A stretch of 64,000 nucleotides of DNA from Tridacna crocea (GCA_943736015.1 OX031065.1:43944992-44008991); one strand, 5' to 3'; counted from the stretch's first letter, positions 11,576 to 21,727 are shown. Notes: a model not told the origin generated them from the letters alone. Made by a program: numbers and translations.

Positions 11576-12062
11576 AACTAGAAGGTCCTGAAGGGCCTGA
11601 ATATGCTCTACTGGCAGAGATTTTGCTTTTAAATGAAGCATGCATTAGGAATTCATCATGCAAAAAGACAAAAAATTGACATTTTCTTTTCAAAATGGCT
11701 ACTTTTCCATTACTGTTTGTTGAATTTTTTCAAACTCAACAGGGTTAAAAAGCTATTACTGAGATAAACAAGCTGAACAATTCAAAAAATCTGATCACAA
11801 AAAAATACTTTATCGTGTAAACAAGCAGTGAAATTGTCCAACTTGAAATGGCTACTTTTCCCATACTGTTTGTTGGATGTTTTTCAAAATCAATAGGGTT
11901 TAAGCTTGTGATGATACAAAAAAGTTATGCAAGTTTCATGAAAATTTGACCTCAAATGCAGACTTTATCACTTAAACAAGAAAAAGACTAACAGACGGAC
12001 AGACGAATGACAGAAACCACGCCATGACATAAGCTCTGCTGGCTTTCAGCCAGTAGAGCTAA
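11576..12062 (+). mobile_element. Helentron-like element M4, GCTCTACTGGC family
   Basis: Start CTAGAAGGTCCTGAAGGGCCT (hairpin), then GCTCTACTGGC at 11605-11615. End GCTCTGCTGGCTTTCAGCCAGTAGAGC stem-loop with GCCAGTAGAGC at 12049-12059, then TAAAAATG. It contains only about two internal units (GGCTACTTTTCC.TACTGTTTGTTG). Confidence 0.75.
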
Positions 12063-12162
12063 AAATGACCATTACTGTTTTATACTCTACTGAACAATCC
12101 CACTATTTTTACTGTTTGAGGAAGTGTGAAAAAAGGCTCTTGCATGTGAACTATCATACCAT

Positions 12163-12380
12163 TTAACTCTTTACCAAATGTCAAAATTTCACACTTGTCC
12201 AAATTGAAAGCATTTGCAAACGACAAAACAAATTTTTTTAATGAACTTATAAAATCAAAATTTGCTTTTGGAAAGGTAGAAAACATTGCTGGTTACCAGC
12301 ATCTTCTCCTTTTCCCACAATGTTTTCCAAGATTTCTGTCACAAGGTCATTAAAAGTTTGGATTGTGTATTAAGGGGTTA
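12163..12380. mobile_element. MITE family A, diverged
   Basis: Left end TTAACTCTTTACCA, right end TTAAGGGGTTA. The centre ACATTGCTGGTTACCAGCATC keeps one arm only. It abuts the next copy. Confidence 0.7.
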
Positions 12381-12604
12381 CCAATTACCAAACAATCCCT
12401 GGTTTTCAAGACTATAGGATGGAAGGCTTTTGAAACCACTGGGAAAAGGAGAAAATGCAAGTAACCTGCATTTATTACCTTTTTCCAAGATGTTTTGTAA
12501 CCTTCCAAAGGCAAATTTCATATTTTAAGCCACACATTATTTGTCGCCTACAATTGCTTATAATTTGGACAGGGATTAAATTTTGTTGCCTGGAAAAGAG
12601 TTAA
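12380..12604. mobile_element. MITE family A, diverged
   Basis: Begins CCAATTACCAAACAATCCC and ends GGAAAAGAGTTAA. The centre AATGCAAGTAACCTGCATT shows a paired change (GCAAG..CTGC) relative to the consensus CTGG..CCAG. Confidence 0.7.
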
Positions 12605-12616
12605 AGGCAAATCCAT

Positions 12617-12845
12617 TTAACCCATTACCACACAAGAAAAATTTAGACTGGTCCAAATTGAAAGCATTTGCAGACGACAAAATAAATGTGACTAAAACAT
12701 AGAAATTTGTTTTGGAAAGGGTAGAAAACACTGTGGGAAAAGGAGAAAATGCTGGTTACCAGCATTTTCTCCTTTTCCCATAGTGTTTTCAAAAGACTTC
12801 TTTCTTAGGGGCGTCAAAAGTAGGGATTGTGTGGTAATGGGTTAA
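12617..12845. mobile_element. MITE family A
   Basis: TTAA to TTAA, with central perfect palindrome AATGCTGGTTACCAGCATT. Its right TTAA (12842-12845) is also the left TTAA of the next copy. Confidence 0.88.
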
Positions 12846-13070
12846 CCCATTACCACACAATCCCGACTTTCAATAAACCTGAGAAAGAAGCCTTTTGAAA
12901 ACATTGTGGGAAAAGAAGAAAATGCTGGTAACCAGCGTTTTCTCCTTTTTTCACAATGTTTTCTACCCTTCCTGGACCAAATTTCAATTTTTCAGTCACA
13001 CTTATTTTGTCGTCTGCAAATGCCTTCAATTTGGACCAGTCTAAAATTTTGTTGTTTGGTAAAGGGTTAA
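12842..13070. mobile_element. MITE family A, sharing a TTAA with its left neighbour
   Basis: Inverted orientation relative to the previous copy. GAAGAAAATGCTGGTAACCAGCG centre. Very similar to the copy at 13091. Confidence 0.88.
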
Positions 13071-13090
13071 TTGTTAATATGATAAAAATT

Positions 13091-13319
13091 TTAACCCATT
13101 ACCACACAATCCCTACTTTTGATGTCCCAGAAAAAGAAGCCTTTAGAAAACATTGTGGGAAAAGAAGAAAAAGCTGGTAACCAGCGTTTTCTCCTTTTTT
13201 CACAATGTTTTCTACCCTTCCTGGACCAAATTTCAATTTTTCAGTCGCATTTATTTTGTCGTCTGCAAATGCTTTCAATTTGGACCAGTCTAAAATTTTG
13301 TTGTTTGGTAAAGGGTTAA
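13091..13319. mobile_element. MITE family A, near-duplicate of 12842-13070
   Basis: Almost the same sequence as the copy to the left, including CTTTTTTCACAATG and CCTTCCTGGACCAAA. This suggests duplication of the block rather than an independent insertion. Confidence 0.88.
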
Positions 13320-13322
13320 TTC

Positions 13323-13552
13323 TTAACTCTTTACCACATGTGAAAAATTTAGACTGGTCCAAATTGAAAGCATTTGCAGACGACAAAATAAAGGTGCCTG
13401 AAAAATTGAAATTTGTTCTGGGAAGGGTAGAAAACACTGTGGGAAAAGGCGAAAATGCTGGTTACCAGCATTTTCTCCTTTTCCAACAGTGTTTTCAAAA
13501 GGCTTCTTTCTCAGGGGCGTCAAAAGTAGGGATTGTGTGGTAATGGGGTTAA
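13323..13552. mobile_element. MITE family A
   Basis: TTAACTCTTTACCACATG start and GTGTGGTAATGGGGTTAA end. The flank TTAATATGATAAAAATT repeats the spacer found at 13075-13092, again pointing to block duplication. Confidence 0.85.
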
Positions 13553-14088
13553 TATGATAAAAATTCTAATACTTCTGAACTGTCAAGCGTGAATTAATTT
13601 TCTCATGAAAAATTGAAAGTGGCTCAAGCTACGGTATGTCCTAGATATAGTAGAAACTTGACAACTTGGCAAGCTTCTCATTTGAACCTGTACGCTTGAG
13701 AGAGGGGTATCTGCAATTGCTTGAAATATGTCTAATTTTTTTTTATGGTTTGAAAATTAAAATTTAAGGACCAAAATAAGTCTTATCAAATAAAGCAAAG
13801 AATATAATGGTATTGTATTTTCTTTGATAATTTTTTTAGAAGTAAAAAGCACATCTTTAATTTCTTTTTATCATGTGGACAAATTGTCGCAGTATCTAAA
13901 GCGAAAAGGCATTCTCAATTAAATGGAGAAACCAATTGTACAACCAAGAGGTAGTTGCTTTGCTCTTCCAATTACAAATCAATAATCGATTGTGATTTTA
14001 AACCAATTGGCCAACACTACTAAACTCTCAGCACAAGGTATGGAAGCCATTAGTATCTAGCTATTGAAATACAAGTAATTTTTCTTAC
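13553..14088. other. TEP intron, no recognisable feature
   Basis: AT-rich intronic DNA. No repeat shared within the window and no convincing ORF was seen. Confidence 0.5.
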
Positions 14089-14123
14089 CATAAATTCTGC
14101 TCTTTCTAAAACTTCACCTCCAT
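14089..14123 (-). CDS. Exon 3, short MG1 exon of TEP/A2M-family protein
   Basis: A 35-base micro-exon on the minus strand. The acceptor is a T-rich tract ending TTTACAG and the donor is GTAAGA directly after ATG. Its first two bases complete the split codon of the previous exon, and it then encodes GGEVLERAEFM in frame. It ends in phase 0, and the next exon starts cleanly with IPSNIAYSSSYSVKV. In A2M-family proteins this position is the end of MG1 just before the 'vP....gnY.L.V.' strand, which the joined sequence mimics. The adjacent intron side is occupied by a small minisatellite-type element beginning near 14134, only about 10 bases from the acceptor, so the polypyrimidine tract overlaps the left flank of the insertion. 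Confidence 0.62.
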
Positions 14124-14133
14124 CTGTAAAAAA

Positions 14134-14315
14134 AACTAGAGCTGTCACTAATGTGGCAATAATACCCCCTCCAGTGCTCTGACAGAAACAGGCAATCACT
14201 GGTATTTTGTACGCAGACGGGCAAACGAATACACCGACACACGGACACACACACAGACAAGCAGGCTGATTCCAGAACACCCGCCCCCCCAAACATTCAT
14301 TTTGTGAGGGTATAA
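14134..14315 (+). mobile_element. Small minisatellite-type element M5, ATACCCCC family, minimal
   Basis: Start CTAGAGCTGTCACTAATGTGGC (hairpin GTCAC/GTGGC) then AATACCCCCT. The end is a C-run ... TTTTGTGAGGGTATAA. About 180 bp, with only an (ACGGACAC)-like region and no full internal repeat. Directly followed by M6. Confidence 0.6.
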
Positions 14316-15569
14316 CAAGAGGACCATAATGGCCCTATAGTTTCTCACCTAAATCTTTTGACCAAACAAGACCCATTTTCAATCTCTTTTGAGATCAAAT
14401 GGCAAAACTTCTACCAAGATTTTCATAAGTATTTGAAAATGTGGTCTCTGAAGTGTACACAAGGTTTTACGAAGATTTGTCTCAGTGACCTAGTTATTGA
14501 CCCGACATGACCCATTTGCAAAATGGCCCAAGAAATCATCAGTGCAAACATTGTAAGTTTCATGAGCATTGCACTAAAATGTAGCCTCTAGAAAGTACAC
14601 AATCATGTTTTTTTCTTTTAAGGATTTGACCTAGTTTTCGATCCAACATTAATCATTTTTTAACTCGTCCAAGACATGATCAAAACAAATATTCTACCAA
14701 ACCTTGAAGACTTTCGAACTAGAAATGTGGCCTCCAGAGCTTACATAAGATTTTTCTAAGACATGTCCCGGTGACCTAGTTTTTGATCACATAAAGCCCA
14801 TTTTTGAACTCCACTGAGATATCTCACTGCAAACAGTCTGACTAACTTTCAAGAGTTTTGGAAAGAAAATGTGGCTTCAAGAGCATACTCAGTCTTTCTA
14901 AGATATGACCTAGTAACCTAGTTTTTAACCCAACATGACCCATTTTTACCTAGTGTAAGGTATCATCACGACAAATATTCTGACCATTTTTCAAGATTTT
15001 CAGACTGAAAATGTAGCCTCTAGAGCTTGCATAATGTTTTTCTCATAAATGACCTAGTTACCTATTTTTCTAACCAAACATGACCCATTTTCAAACTCAT
15101 CCAAGGTATCATCAAGTCTTAGTACAGGTCCACTAGGAGATGCTACTTACCAAATATCGAAGGTCCACACCTTCCAGTCTCACAAAAAAAGAATTTTAAA
15201 GTTTTCTTTCTCTGTTCCTATGTTCAAACTTGTGACCATCAGGGCGGGGCAGGTTTTGACCAAAGGAGCATAGTATGAACAAACTTGGTAGAGGTCCACT
15301 AGGAAATGGTACACATCAGATATCAAAGCTCCATGCCTTCTAGTTTCATCAGGGAAGATATTCAAAGATTTTACCCTTTTTTTTCCTTTTTGTTGCAATG
15401 GCAACCAGAGTAATGGGTGGAATTCAATTCTTTGAACAACTTTGGTTGATCCAGTGGTTTAAAAGATGTTTAAAGAAATTGCTGACAGACGATGGACGAC
15501 AGACAACAGACCCGGACAAAAGGCTGTCACAATAGCTCACCTTGAGCACGCTGTGCTCAGGTGAGCTAA
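14314..15569 (+). mobile_element. Helentron-like minisatellite element M6, TCACCT..AGGTGAGC family
   Basis: 5' CAAGAGGACCATAATGGCCC then TCTCACCTAAAT. 3' CTCACCTTGAGCACGCTGTGCTCAGGTGAGCTAA. The interior begins with about five 145-bp units (GACCCATTTT..GACCTAGTTTTTGACC) and switches at about 15120 to 165-bp units (GGTAGAGGTCCACTAGGAGATG). It is a mosaic of two repeat types. The RFX-like site is degenerate (15392-15405). Confidence 0.78.
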
Positions 15570-15685
15570 AAATGCATCTAATTACACTGACAAAGCAAGG
15601 AACTGTTTCTGCTCTTGTTGTTTTGCCACTTTTACCACATTAACAACCTGACTGGCTGGTGACACATGAATACAAGGGAAAATTC

Positions 15686-15914
15686 TTAACCCATTACCAC
15701 ACAATCCCTACTTTTGAAGCCCCTGAGAAAGAAGCCTTTTGAAAACACTGTAGGAAAAGGAGAAAATGCTGGTAACCAGCATTTTCTCCTTTTCCCACAG
15801 TGTTTTCTACCCTTCTCAGAACAACTTTCAATTTTTCAGTCACCTTTATTTTGTCGTCTGCAAATGCTTTCAATTTGGACCAGTCTAAAATTTTGTTGTG
15901 TGGTAAAGAGTTAA
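15686..15914. mobile_element. MITE family A
   Basis: TTAACCCATTACCACACAATCC to GTGTGGTAAAGAGTTAA with a full central palindrome. It lies 47 bases from TEP exon 2. Confidence 0.9.
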
Positions 15915-15960
15915 AAAGGAATAATACAAGTACAGTAACAGATGGATACACAATACTTAC

Positions 15961-16118
15961 TCAGGTCGAGCTCTATGAAGGCCCCATCAAACATTAAGAC
16001 TTTACCAGAATTCAAGGACACATTGTAGATAGTTGGTTGCTCATTTTGAGGCTCAAAAGCCAGGTCAACAGCAAATTTTCTCCCCTTTATCAGTGTTAAT
16101 GGATGCGTGATGAACATT
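15961..16118 (-). CDS. Exon 2, MG1 domain of TEP/A2M-family protein
   Basis: A 158-base minus-strand exon between acceptor TTTGTTAG (16119-16120) and donor GTAAGT (15955-15960). Joined in phase after the signal-peptide exon, it reads from MFITHPLTLIKGRKFAVDLA to a segment ending GAFIELDL. The opening resembles the first macroglobulin domain (MG1) of A2M/C3/TEP proteins, where a beta strand of the type 'y.vt.P..l..G' begins the mature chain. It ends with one base of a codon, completed by the exon at 14123. The open frame is not shared with any repeat in the window. Neighbouring introns hold palindromic MITEs (15686-15914) and minisatellite DNA (16305-17127). The exon is well supported; assignment to MG1 is by resemblance plus the stronger downstream motif. 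Confidence 0.75.
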
Positions 16119-16149
16119 CTAACAAATAGAACAGAGGTTACATTTATTT

Positions 16150-16291
16150 CTTTCTAAACTATTTACCACAAACAATATTGTAGACTTGTCAAAATTGAAA
16201 GTATTTGAAGACAACAAACTTATATGCCAAACATGATAGAAACTGTTTACATAGGAATGTAAATATTGTGAGATAAGGAGAAAATGCTGGT
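16150..16291. mobile_element. MITE family A, left half only
   Basis: TTTACCACAAACAATATTGTAGACTTGTC to GGAGAAAATGCTGG; truncated at its centre of symmetry. Confidence 0.55.
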
Positions 16292-16304
16292 AGACATCCC
16301 TTTT

Positions 16305-17127
16305 AATCAGAGAGCTAGAAATGAGACATCTGCATGAATCAGACTTTTAAACTTGCAACATCTCAAACCAATTAGACAGCCTTACATTGAGATATCTCTA
16401 CCAATTAGACAGCCAAAAGTGAGAAATCTGAACCAATCAGACAGCTTAACTTATCTATAAGATAACTTGACACATCTCTACCAGTATGATAGCTAATGAA
16501 TAAGACAGCTAAACTCGAGATATCTCTAAAGTCAGACAGCTTAACTTGAGATTTTTCTACAGTCAGACAGTGTAACTGGAGATATATATAGAGTCAGACC
16601 GCTTAACTTGAGATATCTCTAAATTCAGACAACTTAACTTGAGATATCTCTAAAGCCAGACAGCTTGAGATATCTCTAAAGCCAGACAGCTTGAGATATC
16701 TCTAAAGTCAGACAGTTTAAATTGAGACATCTCTATCACATAGCTTGACACATAACTACCAGTTTGTTAGCTAATGAAAAAGACAGCTTATGTAAACTCT
16801 TTAATCATACAAGAAAATTTTAGACCAGTCCAAATTGCAAGTATTTGCAGATGACAAAATAAATGTGACTGATAAATCTAAATTTGGTTTTGGAAAGGCA
16901 GAAAACATAGTGGGAAAAGGAGAAAATGCTGACATTTTCTCCTTTTCCTACAATGTTTTCAGAAGGCTTCTTTCTCAGGGTCCCTAGAACTCAGGATTGT
17001 TTGGTAAAGAGTTAACACATCTCTATCAATCAGCCACCTAAACTCTATACATCTTCGCTATAGAGACAACTTGAAACATCTAACTACTAGTTGGCTATAT
17101 TTCAGATATAACTACCAATCTGGAGGC
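16305..17127 (+). repeat. ~30 bp minisatellite with GAGATATCTC core
   Basis: Units of about 24-32 bp of the form AAGTCAGACAGCTTAACTTGAGATATCTCT, most regular at 16500-16725, more diverged either side. A MITE (16792-17015) interrupts it. Each unit contains the palindrome GAGATATCTC. Intronic, between TEP exons 1 and 2. Confidence 0.75.
16792..17015. mobile_element. MITE family A inside the minisatellite
   Basis: Start AAACTCTTTAATCATACAAG (left TTAA degenerate) and end TTTGGTAAAGAGTTAA. The centre is shortened to AATGCTGACATTTTC, losing the loop side of one arm. Confidence 0.75.
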
Positions 17128-17345
17128 TTAACACTTTATCAAAAAGACAAAATTCTAGACTGGTCCAAATTGAAAGCACAAAATAACATAATTCAAAAAA
17201 TTGAATTTGTTTCCAGCAGGATAGAAAACATTGTGGGAAAAGGAGAAAATGCTGATTACCAGCATTTTCTCCTTTTCCCGCAATGTTTTCAAAAGGCCAA
17301 TATCTCAGGGTCGTAAAAACCAGGGATTGTTTGGTAAAGGCTTAA
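17128..17345. mobile_element. MITE family A
   Basis: TTAACACTTTATC to TTTGGTAAAGGCTTAA, centre AATGCTGATTACCAGCATT. Its right TTAA lies 16 bases below the TEP exon 1 boundary (17361), next to the donor site. Confidence 0.85.
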
Positions 17346-17360
17346 CTTGCCAATACTCAC

Positions 17361-17456
17361 TGTTGTTCTGCATTTGCGTCAGTTATCTGCCACAAGGACA
17401 AGATCAGCGCCACTCCCACAATCTTCAGCATTCTGTGGAAATGTTTATCCTTCCTT
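17361..17456 (-). CDS. Exon with start codon and signal peptide, TEP/A2M-family gene
   Basis: Minus-strand exon. The acceptor is a pyrimidine-rich tract ending TTTCAG at 17457-17458. About 25 bases of 5' UTR precede the ATG at 17431-17429. The reading frame begins MLKIVGVALILSLWQITDAN: a basic residue, a hydrophobic core and small residues before the likely cleavage, which is a textbook secretory signal peptide. The exon stops after CAACA with donor GTGAGT, leaving two bases of a codon (phase 2). The next exon at 16118 supplies the missing base in frame. The good acceptor upstream of the ATG implies at least one untranslated exon at higher coordinates, which I could not find. Secretion fits the alpha-2-macroglobulin/TEP assignment made from the downstream exons. 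No EST or protein match was available, so the gene model rests on splice signals, phase and family resemblance. Confidence 0.68.
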
Positions 17457-17531
17457 CTGAAATTAAAGGGAAAAAAACACTAAGTAGAGTACATGGGCTA
17501 CAACATAATTATCCGGCAGGGTTCCCTTTGC

Positions 17532-17690
17532 ACAACCGGAGGGTCATGATGGCCCTAAAGTTGCTCACCTGAGCCTTTTGATCTAACATGACCTATTTCC
17601 AATCTCTTCTCAGATATTATGACAAATGTTCTAAAAGGTTTGAAAAAATACTGGACCAAAAATGGAATGTACACAGTTTTTGCTATTTTA
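17532..17690 (+). mobile_element. Minisatellite element M7, 5' fragment
   Basis: CAACCGGAGGGTCATGATGGCCC then GCTCACCTGAGCC, followed by one 145-bp type unit (TGACCTATTTCCAATCTC). Cut on the right by the mariner at 17691. No 3' stem-loop found. Confidence 0.6.
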
Positions 17691-18947
17691 TGAGGGTCAT
17701 CCAGACATAAATGAGAGTTGCTTAATTTACAGAAAAGCTACAACTGTTCCTAACAAAATCTCTTCATAGTCCCTCGATATTATCTCCCATGGATGCTATG
17801 GCTGACTACCATCTTTTAGGAAGATCTCAAACTCCCATTGCTAGGCAACCTTTGTTGATGTACCTAACGACGGCATTCACTCACATTTCATTCAAATCTT
17901 CATATCAGATTTCTCATAGTGATTCTTTGAGTTCTGAAAACAGATTGTAGTCTGGGGACTGAAGTCTAGCGAATATGGCGGTTGTTTAAGAACTTCCCAG
18001 TGGTACTGCTTGAATATGTCCCTAACAACACCAGACTTGTTTGGCGTCATAGAAGTTCCGGTCATTTGCGGCGTATGGCTTGTCAAAATGTTTTAGTCAA
18101 ATACCACTCATAGTACTCTTTATTGACAGTACTTCCATGTGGAACTCTGTGTGTTGTCAAAATGCCGTTAATATCGTAAGCATAGATCATTAACATCTTT
18201 GGACAATTCATACTGTGGCAATATTTCACAGATCTTCGTGAGTTTTGAGAATGCCATTCAAAGCTTTGGTGTTTAATTCGGGATCCATGTTTCATCGATA
18301 GCAACCACTCTATTCAGCATCATTTTACTCTCCTCTGAATATCTATCAGCAATTCAATGCATATTTAAATATGTTAACTTTGTCCTTTTCAGTTTTTGAG
18401 AGTGTGTGTAGCAATCTTTCTCATGCCAAAATTCTGCATCAAAATAACATAAATGTAACTCTTGAATTGTCCCAGTTTCATATGCAATTTCCTCGCATGT
18501 AAATCGTCTATCAGGGTTGAGAAGTTGAGCAACAATTTCAGTGTGATTGGTGTCTGTAACTGTTTCAGGCCTATCGCAGGAGGGTTTCATGTAAGACTCT
18601 TGCCATCCGTTGTTAAAATCCTTCAGCGATCTACAAATAGTGCTAATTCCAACTGCACATGTGGGGTCAACCTCCTGAAGCCAATAAAATATTTCAGTTG
18701 CTTTCTTTCAGCGCCTAATCTCTATCTTGATATATGCATAAATTTCTTCTCACGTCAGGGCCAATGCATCATCTGCAATTATGTTGCTTGAGATGACCTC
18801 ATTAAAAATGATGTGACCTCACTATGCTAGTTAACACATGCCTGTACGTGCAAGGTGTTAATTTAGTTATGTGCCAAGTTCTGTGGCTTTATGTTTTTTC
18901 AATAAAAAAATACAAACTAACTCTCACTCGTTTCTAGATGACTCTTG
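17691..18947 (-). mobile_element. Mariner transposon, inactive
   Basis: About 1.26 kb with inverted ends TGAGGGTCATCCAGACATAA and a right end complementary to AAGAGTCATCTAGAAACG, flanked by TA (17689-17690, 18948-18949). The full-length family is about 1.3 kb, so the element is close to complete in length, but the coding region is decayed. Confidence 0.85.
17880..18760 (-). pseudogene. Mariner transposase pseudogene
   Basis: Minus-strand translation in broken frames shows the family landmarks in order. First, an N-terminal helix-turn-helix region with a DRPETVTDTNHTEIVAQLLN segment (mariner 'DDPRSGRPvt' region) and RRFTCEEIAYETG. Next, MKHGSRIKHQSFEWHS (position of the first catalytic Asp, expected in DExW) and KMLMIYAYDINGILTTHRVP with GSTVNKEYYEWYL. 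Last, HWEVLKQPPYSLDFSPQTTI (mariner HPPYSPDLAPsDy). The changes in catalytic positions (for example SPQTT where SPxD is expected) and several frame changes show it is inactive. DD34D-type mariner by resemblance. Confidence 0.82.
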
Positions 18948-19064
18948 TAGATAATATTAAAATTATGAAAACTCACTTAGTAAACAATAATGTGAGGTGA
19001 AAATAACATACACGTGCAACAACATAAGGCAAACATGATAAATGAGGAATGGACGAAACACAAA

Positions 19065-19420
19065 ATGATGCCCCTTTTGTCGGCTTTTACGACATGCATG
19101 CTTTCACTTTTGTTCCGCCAGATGAAATGGCGGATGTGATGATCAGGGGACTGTAGTGGTTTATTCTTATACCCCCCGATTAAACCACACGGGGTCCCAC
19201 AGGCTAATTGATTCCCATTCCAAACCCTATTTACATCGAGAAAAAAATATAGGATTTGGAATAAGAACTACCCAGCCTGCTGCAATCCTACGAATTACGA
19301 GGAAAGCAGTCGTTTGTCTCTAATTTTATTCTCCTTCTACGACATGCCATAGAGAAAGGCCGAGGTCCTATTCTATACAGTTAAAAAAAAAAACAGGACC
19401 CAACGGGGACTGAACAAATT
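19065..19420. repeat. Unclassified repeat with duplicated TACGACATGC motif
   Basis: CTTTTGTCGGCTTTTACGACATGC at 19074 and TCTCCTTCTACGACATGCC at 19331, each followed further on by a GGGGTCCCAC or GGACCCAACGGGG segment. It looks like two diverged halves of one repeat. Such motifs resemble SINE/LINE-tail sequences of molluscs, but I cannot classify it. Confidence 0.4.
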
Positions 19421-19608
19421 GTAACGCTATGTATTGCAACATTGAAAAGTTATGTATCGGATTACTTGACGCATATTAGCAAGTGTTCACTTCTTGCACT
19501 GATCTGTATCAAAAGCAGGTTATGTATGAAGGTCACCACAGCAAGATTAAGCATTGAATCACTAAGTGAAAACTTTTACAAGTTTGAGTTGCATCAGTTT
19601 CCTCTCAG

Positions 19609-19670
19609 ATGATAGGTTTCTGAAATTTGGAGTCTCTCTGATGGGCAGGCTGAAGCAACCAACTGATAAG
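19609..19670 (+). CDS. Possible short exon (unassigned), plus strand
   Basis: A pyrimidine-rich acceptor (GTTTCCTCTCAG) is followed by 62 bases open in one frame reading DRFLKFGVSLMGRLKQPTDK, and then by donor AAG|GTATGA. The splice signals are good and the residues look protein-like, but the strand is opposite to the TEP gene and no family is recognised. The next candidate exon in the same phase (about 20130-20234) lies in a repeat also found at 27120-27240, which weakens the case. It may be chance. Confidence 0.22.
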
Positions 19671-19741
19671 GTATGAAATCAATATTATTATGAATTTTTA
19701 ACTTCTTACACAACAGCAGCTATCTTGGGTGAGAAATAATT

Positions 19742-19970
19742 TTACCCTGTGCCTCACAATCCCAACTTTTAACAATCCTGAGAAAGGAGGCCTTCTAAAA
19801 TCATTGTAGGAAAAGGAGAAAATGGTGGTAACCAGCATTTTTGCTCCTTTCCCCACAATATTTTCAGCCATTTGAAGAGCAAATACATCATTTGTAAAGC
19901 ATTCGAATTGTCAGTGGCAAATCTTCTAGAATGGACAATTCTAAAATAATGCTGTGAGGTAAAGGGTTAA
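19742..19970. mobile_element. MITE family A
   Basis: TTTACCCTGTGCCTCACAATCC to GTGAGGTAAAGGGTTAA. Centre AATGGTGGTAACCAGCATT. Diverged. Confidence 0.75.
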
Positions 19971-20019
19971 TCCATGGCTAATCAAGCCAATTCATGTGTT
20001 AAGGTAAAGTGTGCTGCAC

Positions 20020-20383
20020 CGTTTGTGAAATATGACCAACCATGATGTTTACTTGATGAAATAAATTTTGGTCTTTCAACGAAAAAAACAAATATTCTAT
20101 CTATTTCATGCTTTTAATTTTTTCTAGGGGGAACTTAATCAATATCCAGTACAGCTCTTTTCAGTCATTCCCCATGGCTTGCCCCCTCTGCATAGCAACA
20201 TGTTACAACATTACTTCAAGCACAAGAAATGCAAGGTAAACTTCATTATATTTCAATCTGGTTGTGAGGCATGGGCTTTTTACCTAGGTATCAAGTGTGC
20301 TGGAAAACTGTTTCCCCTTTCAGTGAAGAATTAGAATACAAAAATTGGTATTTTCAGTGGTCGTTACCATGAAAAATGAAACA
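20020..20383. repeat. Repeat D copy 1, left part (split by M8)
   Basis: Shares with 26950-27400 the segments CTATTTCATGCTTTTA, CCCCATGGC/CCCCGTGGC, CATAGCAACR, AAATGCAAGGTAAA and a terminal CATGRAA..AAAAAATAT. Its right part resumes at 22844 (AAATATTTCAGTGATATT) after the minisatellite insertion. Confidence 0.6.
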
Positions 20384-21511
20384 AGAGGACCATGATGGTC
20401 CTATATCGCTCACCTGAGTACCAAGCAGCACAGGTCTAAATAAAGATAAATACCAAATAACAAGGTTCAAGGCCAAATGATAATGAAACAAGAGTAGCAA
20501 ATTGTTTCAATTTAACTTGAGACTTTTGAAGTTCCATTCCATATAAGCAAGAAATACTGTAAAAAGTTTGAAGTCGTTCTGACTGAAGATGACAGTTATA
20601 TTCAGGGCAGGCACTAAATGCTGTAAAAATGACATTCAAAGGGAAACAACTCAAAGACAGCACAAGGTAGAGTTACAATTCTTAGGCACTGCACTTCCAA
20701 ATATTGCAACAAATAAGAATACCAACTTTCAAGTCATTCCTCCTTAAGATGACAAAGTTTTGCTCCTGACAAGCAAGGAATCCTATAAAAATGAAGATCA
20801 AAGGGAGAATAACTCAAAATTTGTGTGAAGAAGTTATGCAATGCACTCCATAATTTTTCAACAATCATGCATATCAAATTTGAAGATGTTCAGGTCGTAG
20901 ATGACAGTTATATTCCAGACAAGCATTAAATGCTGTAAAAATTTAAATCAAAGGGAAATAACTCATAGACAGTACGAGGTAGAGTTATGGTTCTTTCACA
21001 ATGCACTCTGTTTTATTGCAACAAACACAAATGACAAGTTTCAAGTCAATCGGACTGGAGATGACAAAGTTATGCTCCAGACCAAGATCTATTATAAAGA
21101 ACTTTTAATTCACGGGCAAATAACTCCAACTATTGTGGTCTGATTACACCCATAATTGAACTCATCCGAGATCTTACAGTCATATATCTTTTGACCAAGT
21201 TTGGAACTAATTGTTTGATATTTGTAGATGCTATAGTGTAAACAAAGTGAAATACAGCAATTTTTCAAATTCAAGGGCAAATAACTCCAGTTGTTCTGGT
21301 CCAATTATATCCATAATCATACTCATCTGAGATCTTATGGTCATGTATATTTTGTCCAAGCTTGGTGCCAACTGGTTAATAATTGTAGATGCTAGAGTGA
21401 AAAAGTCAAATGTTACAATTTTTCTAATTCAAGGGCAAATAACTCTGGTTGTTCTGGTCTGATAAGACCCATAATCGAACACATCCGAGATCTTACAGTC
21501 ATATATCTTTT

Positions 21512-21716
21512 CTTACGAACAAAGTCCGTAACAAAGAAACAAATGAATAAATGCATGGCAGAAATAAGGATCGGAGCGGGATTCGAACTCCGAACTCCCG
21601 GACGCAAAGCCAATACCCTAACCACTGAGCCAAAGAGATATCTCCCTGACGCAGTAGCCAGGTATTGTATTTAAATCGGGAGAATGCCATGCAGGAAGGA
21701 GTGGTCTCCCGTAACA
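21512..21716 (-). repeat. TRIM LTR (3' LTR on minus strand), with tRNA-like module
   Basis: Contains on the minus strand TGGCTCAGTGGTTAGGG (A-box-like) and GAGTTCGAATCCC (B-box-like) spaced as in a tRNA, at about 21569-21640. Confidence 0.8.
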
Positions 21717-21718
21717 CA

Positions 21719-21727
21719 CCCCCTCTT
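21719..21727 (-). promoter_or_regulatory. Polypurine tract of the TRIM
   Basis: The minus strand reads AAGAGGGGG, two bases from the TGTTACGGG start of the second LTR. Position and composition fit plus-strand priming. Confidence 0.7.

Noticed and set aside
13099-13543. Overlapping 66-113 codon frames on both strands with KGENAGYQHFLLFPQCF-like peptides
   Set aside because: They are translations of the palindromic MITE A arms and recur at every copy; not proteins.
20130-20234. Second exon following the candidate at 19609 (GELNQYPVQLFSV...)
   Set aside because: The same DNA, including the AAATGCAAGGTAAA border, recurs at 27120-27245 as repeat D.
21560-21640. tRNA gene or free SINE (first impression)
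   Set aside because: The sequence lies in both 205-bp direct repeats of a TRIM with primer site and target duplications, so it is part of an LTR; the anticodon stem pairs poorly.
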